NCBI GenBank assembly: GCA_018669475.1
Contig: JABHCC010000010.1
Span: 1-64,000 of the forward strand
From: Bacteroidota bacterium
GTDB taxonomy: Bacteria; Bacteroidota; Bacteroidia; Bacteroidales; UBA12481
Direction of reading: 5' to 3'
Length of the DNA stretch: 64,000 bases
The notes beneath the pieces were generated by a model. It had not been told where the DNA came from and did no database searches. It saw only the letters and a program-made list of their open reading frames with translations. Position numbers and translations under genes: made by a program. Position 1 is the first letter of the stretch; each line of letters opens with the position of its first letter. Shown in pieces: positions 62,536 through 64,000 of this stretch.

Positions 62536-63375
62536 ATGCCAAGAACGAATTTCAAAGAATTACTGGATGCCGGAGTACATTTTGGCCACTTAAAAAGAAA
62601 GTGGAATCCTCAGATGGCTCCATACATTTTCATGGAAAGAAACGGGATTCATATCATTGACCTCCACAAGACGGTGGTAAAAATTGATGAATCAGCAGAA
62701 GCCTTGAAAAGAATTGCCAAATCAGGAAGAAAAATCCTGTTTGTTGCTACAAAAAAGCAGGCAAAAGAAATTGTAGCTGAAAATGTTGCTGCAATTGGTA
62801 TGCCTTATATTACTGAACGATGGTCAGGTGGTATGTTAACGAATTTCCCCACCATCCGGAAGGCCATTAAAAAAATGTCATCTATTGATAAGATGTCATC
62901 AGACGGAACCTTTGACCACATGTCGAAAAGAGAACGTCTGCAGGTTACTCGCCAACGTGCCAAGTTGGAAAAACTTTTAGGAAGTATTAAAGATCTGACA
63001 CGTCTGCCTGCTGCCTTGTTTGTTGTTGATGTATCGAAAGAAAACATCGCGGTAAATGAAGCCAAAAAACTCAATATTCCGATTTTTGGGATGGTTGATA
63101 CTAATTCTGATCCCGGTGTAGTTGATTTTGCAATTCCTGCAAATGATGATGCTTCAAAATCTATTGCTCTGATTACTTCAATTATTTGTAAAGCTATTGA
63201 AGAAGGATTGGGCGAAAGGAAAGCAGAGAAGGAAAAAGAAGCTGTAACACAGAAAGCAGCCAAAGCCAAAGCGGCTGATCAGGATGAGAATAAACCTGCG
63301 AAAAAAACTCCTTCAAGAAAGACCCATGCTAAGAAAGTTGACATAAAAGAAGTGACTTCTGGCCAAAAGGAGTAA
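62536..63375 (+). CDS. rpsB: 30S ribosomal protein S2 (uS2)
   Basis: A 279-residue S2: LLDAGVHFGHLKRKWNPQM, ILFVATKKQAKEIV and WSGGMLTNFPTIRKAI are family motifs. A Lys/Ala/Glu-rich C-terminal extension of about 45 residues goes beyond the usual length. The gene follows rpsI by 99 bp, with a candidate leader hairpin between them. Confidence 0.98.
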   Translation: MPRTNFKELLDAGVHFGHLKRKWNPQMAPYIFMERNGIHIIDLHKTVVKIDESAEALKRIAKSGRKILFVATKKQAKEIVAENVAAIGMPYITERWSGGMLTNFPTIRKAIKKMSSIDKMSSDGTFDHMSKRERLQVTRQRAKLEKLLGSIKDLTRLPAALFVVDVSKENIAVNEAKKLNIPIFGMVDTNSDPGVVDFAIPANDDASKSIALITSIICKAIEEGLGERKAEKEKEAVTQKAAKAKAADQDENKPAKKTPSRKTHAKKVDIKEVTSGQKE

Positions 63376-63406
63376 ATCATTTTTAACTCAAATAATACTA
63401 GAGAAA

Positions 63407-64000
63407 ATGGCTGAAATAAAAGCTGCCGAAGTTGCTAAACTTCGGAAAATGACTGGTGCCGGAATGATGGATTGCAAAAAAGCTCTTGGTGAAACCAATG
63501 GTAATTTTGAAGAGGCAATAGATCTATTACGTAAAACAGGGCAGAAAATTGCTTCAAAACGTGCTGATCGTGAGGCTACTGAAGGTGCAGTAATTGCTGT
63601 AACTGCAGAAGATCATTCAAAAGGAGCATTGATCGCATTGAATTGTGAAACTGATTTTGTGGCTAAAAATGATTCTTTTGTAAAATTTGCAACAGATATC
63701 GCAACTACAGCACTTAATCAAGCACCTGCTGACCTTGATGCTCTTAAGGATATTGAGCTTGATGGTAAGAAAATCGGAGATGAAGTAATCAATCAAACTG
63801 GTGTAATCGGTGAGAAAATAGATTTAAGTTACTTCGGCAAACTTTCTGATCCCTATGTTATCAGTTATATTCATCCAGGTAATAAACTTGCTACTTTGGT
63901 TGGTTTTAATAAACCTGTTAAAGACCATCAGGTTGCACGAGATGTTGCAATGCAAGTAGCTGCCATGAGTCCTGTATCTGTTAATAAAGACTCTGTTCCT
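63407..64000 (+). CDS. tsf: Translation elongation factor Ts, 5' part
   Basis: The first 198 codons of EF-Ts, cut by the window end. MAEIKAAEVAKLRKMTGAGM and MDCKKALGETNGNFEEAIDL are the N-terminal domain (given in parts). KGALIALNCETDFVAKND is the core motif that exchanges GDP on EF-Tu. It starts 31 bp after rpsB, the common rpsB-tsf order. Confidence 0.96.
   Translation, partial: MAEIKAAEVAKLRKMTGAGMMDCKKALGETNGNFEEAIDLLRKTGQKIASKRADREATEGAVIAVTAEDHSKGALIALNCETDFVAKNDSFVKFATDIATTALNQAPADLDALKDIELDGKKIGDEVINQTGVIGEKIDLSYFGKLSDPYVISYIHPGNKLATLVGFNKPVKDHQVARDVAMQVAAMSPVSVNKDSVP

Noticed and set aside
62805-63269. 154-residue minus-strand frame inside rpsB
   Set aside because: It is the shadow of a highly conserved ribosomal protein gene.

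Overview
The window looks like a chromosomal segment of a Bacteroidota bacterium. The genes, not any database search, point there: two proteases with type IX secretion C-terminal sorting domains, lipoproteins with short SxxC-type lipoboxes, six 6-bladed beta-propeller proteins, a FISUMP-domain protein, TAnnTTTG promoter elements instead of TATAAT, and the gene order ftsX-DUF3098-uppP-truB-queA. A Marinilabiliales-like lineage is my guess; the order is not proven. There is no intact tRNA, rRNA or CRISPR array.

Layout. 1-6.7 kb is an accessory island: a divergent uracil-DNA glycosylase, a tyrosine recombinase with arm-type sites, and three same-direction copies of a tRNA-Asn-like 3' fragment that bound two one-gene segments (a serine beta-lactamase-like lipoprotein, a RhuM-Fic protein). 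Copies 2 and 3 carry a 46-49 bp palindrome-containing insertion inside the T-arm. 6.8-21.1 kb holds six 6-bladed propeller genes, at least two truncated propeller tails, a GH2-GH53 fusion enzyme, a GH172-type protein, a YefM-YoeB toxin-antitoxin pair, and fragments of an integrase and an ATPase. 21.5-30 kb holds a methyltransferase, an RhlE-type helicase and a two-gene unit of secreted C10 and M6 proteases.

30-34.6 kb is housekeeping (type 4 UDG, queA, truB, uppP, DUF3098, ftsX). 34.7-42.8 kb is a nonulosonic (sialic/legionaminic-type) acid cluster: flippase, neuD, neuB, neuC, CBS-nucleotidyltransferase, neuA, a candidate sialyltransferase and a GT2 glycosyltransferase. 42.9-60.4 kb mixes lipoproteins, YfhO, glyS, a Fic protein, nadB, trpS, rbfA, a LolC/E-like permease, a dihydrouridine synthase, guanine deaminase and an O-antigen ligase-like protein. 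60.5-64 kb has a Gfo/Idh/MocA-like protein and the rplM-rpsI-rpsB-tsf cluster, with tsf cut by the window end.

The most interesting non-gene signals are: (1) the tRNA-fragment-bounded cassettes beside the recombinase; (2) a roughly 100-bp leader repeat that sits directly in front of five unrelated genes, carries a promoter-like core and can form a hairpin pairing the start codon; (3) several unrelated intergenic arrays that all have a 7-bp period; (4) orphan 3' tails of propeller genes that suggest recombination within that gene family.
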